Positions 61,419 through 64,000 of a DNA stretch of 64,000 bases are shown piece after piece. The position numbers were made by a program, and so were the translations under genes. The stretch is from Calonectria ilicicola (taxonomy: Eukaryota > Ascomycota > Sordariomycetes > Hypocreales > Nectriaceae). Positions within the stretch are counted from its first letter, which is position 1, and the number at the start of each line of letters is the position of its first letter. Location: contig CP085831.1 of the NCBI GenBank assembly GCA_020809705.1, forward strand, positions 2,108,001 to 2,172,000, in the 5' to 3' direction. The notes under the pieces are model-generated. The model saw nothing but the letters and a program-made list of their open reading frames with translations, was not told where the DNA came from and made no database searches.

Positions 61419-61814
61419 TTAAGATAGTTTGCCGCAGCTTGCATAATATGATGCTAAATCAGTCTCATCTGCGGTCATACTTATGGCATCGGGATCATGG
61501 GAACTTTGGCCATGTGTGCCGCGGTGCAGATTTTTGGAAGTTGGTGCACAGCTGCTAGCTACGGAGGGCGATGAAGAAGTCTTGGTAGTTGTTGCGAACG
61601 TCCTAGTGGATGTAGAAATCGTAGTGGCTGGCTTTTGTATGCCATTTGTGGAAGTTGCCGACATGGTAATGGCCTGATTTGCCAATGTCGTTGCTACAGA
61701 AGCTGGTACCAAAACAGTGACAGTGGTTTTCGTCACGGTGATAGATGCAGCAGATTGTGAGACGGTGATTGTTTTCTTTGTGATTGTGAAGCTGGCGTTC
61801 TGCAGCGAACGCAC
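61419..61814 (-). CDS. Ser/Thr-rich ORF, possible exon of a cell-wall or secreted protein
   Basis: A 131-codon ORF of strongly biased composition (ITVTKTTVTVLVPASVATT, then TTISTSTRTFATTTKTSSSPS), ending with a Cys-containing tail (SYYASCGKLS). Such regions are usually O-glycosylated stalks. The ORF has no ATG of its own: the frame opens after a CTGACAG acceptor-like site at about 61815, so an upstream exon with a signal peptide would be needed, and I could not find one. The true end is also unclear. Confidence 0.25.
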   Translation of the reverse strand: MRSLQNASFTITKKTITVSQSAASITVTKTTVTVLVPASVATTLANQAITMSATSTNGIQKPATTISTSTRTFATTTKTSSSPSVASSCAPTSKNLHRGTHGQSSHDPDAISMTADETDLASYYASCGKLS

Positions 61815-62275
61815 CTGTCAGTTGGTAGCCGCACCGATCTTTCTCAGCCCCCGTGTCCTTAATTAAGCTCGGCGACTCCATTTCTGGACCAGCTAAAAGT
61901 TAATCACAACGCTCGAGATCCGCGGAAAAAAACGAATGACGGTAAGAAAACTAGACCCAGCGTTATGTCAGTCGAACTTTAGAAATGCGTTTTACAGAGT
62001 TTCCATCTGGTGATATGATCATTCTCATTGACCTGTCAGCGAAAAAGTAATGGATGGATGCATCGAAACACACAGCAGAGACATCGCGCTGGGGCGCTTT
62101 TTGAGTCTGTAATTTTAGGCGGGGGAGCCAGAAAACTATTTATCCACCCCCCATATATTTATAACAGTAGAAGTCTTCCATAATTCTAAACTTTTAATTT
62201 TCCCCAACCAGCTAATTATTATTGATAAAATTCAAGCATGTACTGATATGTCCCAGTATCGAATATTTCTGTCTT
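61815..62275. other. Intergenic, nothing firm
   Basis: About 460 bp with a TATATTTATAA stretch at about 62153-62163. No gene is supported. Confidence 0.5.
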
Positions 62276-64000
62276 TTAGGCACAGACACCGACTTCTCCC
62301 GGTCCCATATTCATTCTTACCCCTTCTGCCAATGACAATGCAGCCATCGGGGGCGGTTGTAGTTCAGGTAAATCCAGAGTCGACAGTACCTTTACGAGTC
62401 GCGGAACTTGCCAGCAAAAATCATCCCATGAAATGATGCCTTTTTGCTTGGCGAGAACCATGGCGCCAAGTATTCCTGCGAGTTCATGGCTATCCCAAAA
62501 TCCTTCTCTACGGCGCGTAGAACGGAGCAAATCCACACATCTTTGTTGGATATGCTGATTATTGCATGTTGTGCACACAAACGTAATGGCAGGCAGTGCA
62601 TGTGCGCCTAAAGAAAACACGCCTCCCGAGCCGGACGCCTCGGAATATAGTAGACATTCTGCTTTTTCAAGAATATTCACAGCAGCTTCCAGTCGTAAAT
62701 CACCTTCAAAATTCTGCATTTCTAGGAGCGCCAACCATATTGCTTGCTGAAGGGATATTATCCGAATTTGGCGTAATTCTTCTCTCGAAATCTTGCGCTT
62801 ATCAATCTGACATTTAAACAAATTGAACCGAGAGCTCCAATTATATACCATTGGGTCCAATGCTCTGATGTATTGCTTTTGATGCCAAGCAAAGTCGGAA
62901 TCAGTCAGACGCGGTTTCAAATTCTCGTCTTGGTCCACCGGACATTGTGGTGCAAAAAACGCTCGGCTGGCAATACACATCATGGCACTACATTGTCCTT
63001 CGATATTGCGCATTGCTTCAGTTGCCGCGGCCGTAGACGCATACGACACTGTAGGTGCATCGTACTCAACAGTGGTAGTGAGATAAAAGTATAATTCAGG
63101 AATAAGGTCGATTCCGGTATAGATGGAGATATCTCGTGCAAGAATCGAAAGCAACCGAGCGCCATCATCAAATAGCTTCGGCGTGTTACCTTCAATTTCA
63201 AAATCGGCAGTCGGTCCTTCGGATTCATGAATTGAAATATGTTTGAGGGAATCAAGTATTGCCCCACCTGCCTGGAGATGCTTGATAGACTCTGAATAAC
63301 GGCCAAGGAGATTCTCGATGCATATGAAAATAATGCAGCATGTGAGAACAACTTCTAAATTGTAACTTGATGATGTATTGGTAAAAGATTTTATGTGGCA
63401 TATCGCAAGGTTGTATTTCTCAATAGAAATCTCTTCCCACTCTTGCGAAATAAATGTCGGAATGCTCCGCAGCTTGAATAGTTTGTGGGCAGCTCCAAGG
63501 GCACAAAGCGCAAATTTGACAGGTTCCACAGCATGTCCCAGAGGGAGAGCGTGAACGTACCAAAACTCGGTTGGAGCGAGAACCGTGGCAAAATCTTCCA
63601 TGGTACTGGTCCGTACATGATGGAATAGATGGCCTTCGATTGGAATTTGAGAGATATCACCAGCCAATGCTGGTGGCAATATTGGTGCGACTGGGCATTT
63701 TGGCGTCAATGGCCGATATTGTAGTTCCTTTACTTTCTTTTGAGCTCGCTTTTGTCTGAATGAAGGTTGATAATCGCAGTCAAGATGGTCTTTTTGGCAC
63801 CTTCGGCAGTGAGGTTTTTCTTCGTCACATTTGAGGTGGCGGATTCTAAAATTTGAATTAGTCGCGATGGAGACACAAATTTTCTATGTACAGGGGAACA
63901 CACTTGCTGGTGGCGGAGTTAGCCAATAACACGAAGTAAGGATTTAATCAAGAACACTCACCATGTAACGCATCCAGTTTTCACTTTGGGAGCCCCTACC
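62276..64000 (-). CDS. Zn2Cys6 transcription factor with a 3-nt microexon, 5' end cut by window
   Basis: The minus-strand gene enters from the right edge. Exons seen are 64000-63962 (partial), 63906-63904 (three bases, CAA) and 63845-62276. Introns are 63907-63961 (55 bp, GTGAGT..GGCTAAC..CACCAG) and 63846-63903 (58 bp, GTGTGT..GACTAAT..TTTTAG). Only with the CAA microexon does the frame read KTGCVTCKIRHLKCDEEKPHC with CRRC and a last C, a perfect Zn2Cys6 cluster. Skipping it gives TG+A, a stop codon. The remaining 500 residues look like a fungal-specific transcription factor domain (VKFALCALGAAHKLF, VLTCCIIFICIENLLGRYSESIKHLQ), similar in layout to the factor at 42.1-43.9 kb. It is a nuclear regulator, possibly of the neighbouring MFS and amine oxidase genes. 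Confidence 0.88.
63904..63906 (-). other. Predicted 3-nt microexon (CAA)
   Basis: Three bases between an AG acceptor (CACCAG) and a GT donor (GTGTGT). They complete a Cys codon (TG+C) and start a Lys codon (AA+A) of the zinc cluster. Both flanking introns have normal length and branch sites. Confidence 0.75.

Overview
The window is nuclear DNA of a filamentous ascomycete (Pezizomycotina, most likely a Sordariomycete such as a member of the Hypocreales). The grounds are short introns of 50-70 bp with GT..CTAAC..AG signals, two HET-domain genes, Zn2Cys6 regulators, a rhodopsin-like 7-TM protein, a fatty-acid dioxygenase of the Ppo family and a small tyrosinase. All calls come from reading the sequence; no database search was possible. 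Exon borders were fitted by hand so that frame, splice signals and family motifs agree.

Layout. 1-9.7 kb: the 3' part of an alpha-L-rhamnosidase, a short C2H2-like protein and a small membrane protein, separated by long empty stretches. 9.7-22.5 kb: a truncated CocE-type hydrolase remnant, a complete UNC-93-type transporter, a conserved-looking fragment, a complete insulysin (M16), a type B carboxylesterase and, convergent with it, a rhodopsin-like 7-TM gene. 22.5-31.9 kb: a gene-poor stretch with a decayed Mtr-like amino-acid transporter, a polytopic membrane protein, a HET gene and a tRNA-like Pol III element. 31.9-35.6 kb: a candidate metallothionein-like mini-gene, an RNase H, a 508-bp hAT-type MITE with 22-bp TIRs and a perfect 8-bp target duplication, and a frameshifted F-box gene. 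37.5-43.9 kb: a stand-alone fatty-acid dioxygenase without the P450 half, a convergent FAD monooxygenase and a Zn2Cys6 factor. 45.3-52.6 kb: a secreted tyrosinase, a gag-like protein with a repeated module and a second HET gene. 53.4-56.4 kb: a 50-residue secreted peptide precursor, and a membrane protein interrupted by an in-frame TAG. 56.7-64 kb: a flavin amine oxidase, a divergent MFS transporter, a weak Ser/Thr-rich ORF and a Zn2Cys6 factor running off the window end.

Two groups may work together. Dioxygenase, FAD monooxygenase and Zn2Cys6 regulator (37.5-43.9 kb) could make and regulate an oxygenated lipid or aromatic product. Amine oxidase, MFS and Zn2Cys6 regulator (56.7-64 kb) look like an amine or amino-acid oxidation and transport module, with three GATAAG motifs just upstream of the oxidase start.

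The most unusual signals are: (i) a 3-nt microexon needed to rebuild the zinc cluster of the terminal Zn2Cys6 gene; (ii) a spliced precursor for a short two-cysteine secreted peptide; (iii) the hAT MITE; (iv) the Pol III tRNA-like element; (v) several recently broken genes (in-frame stop, 1-nt frameshift, truncations).
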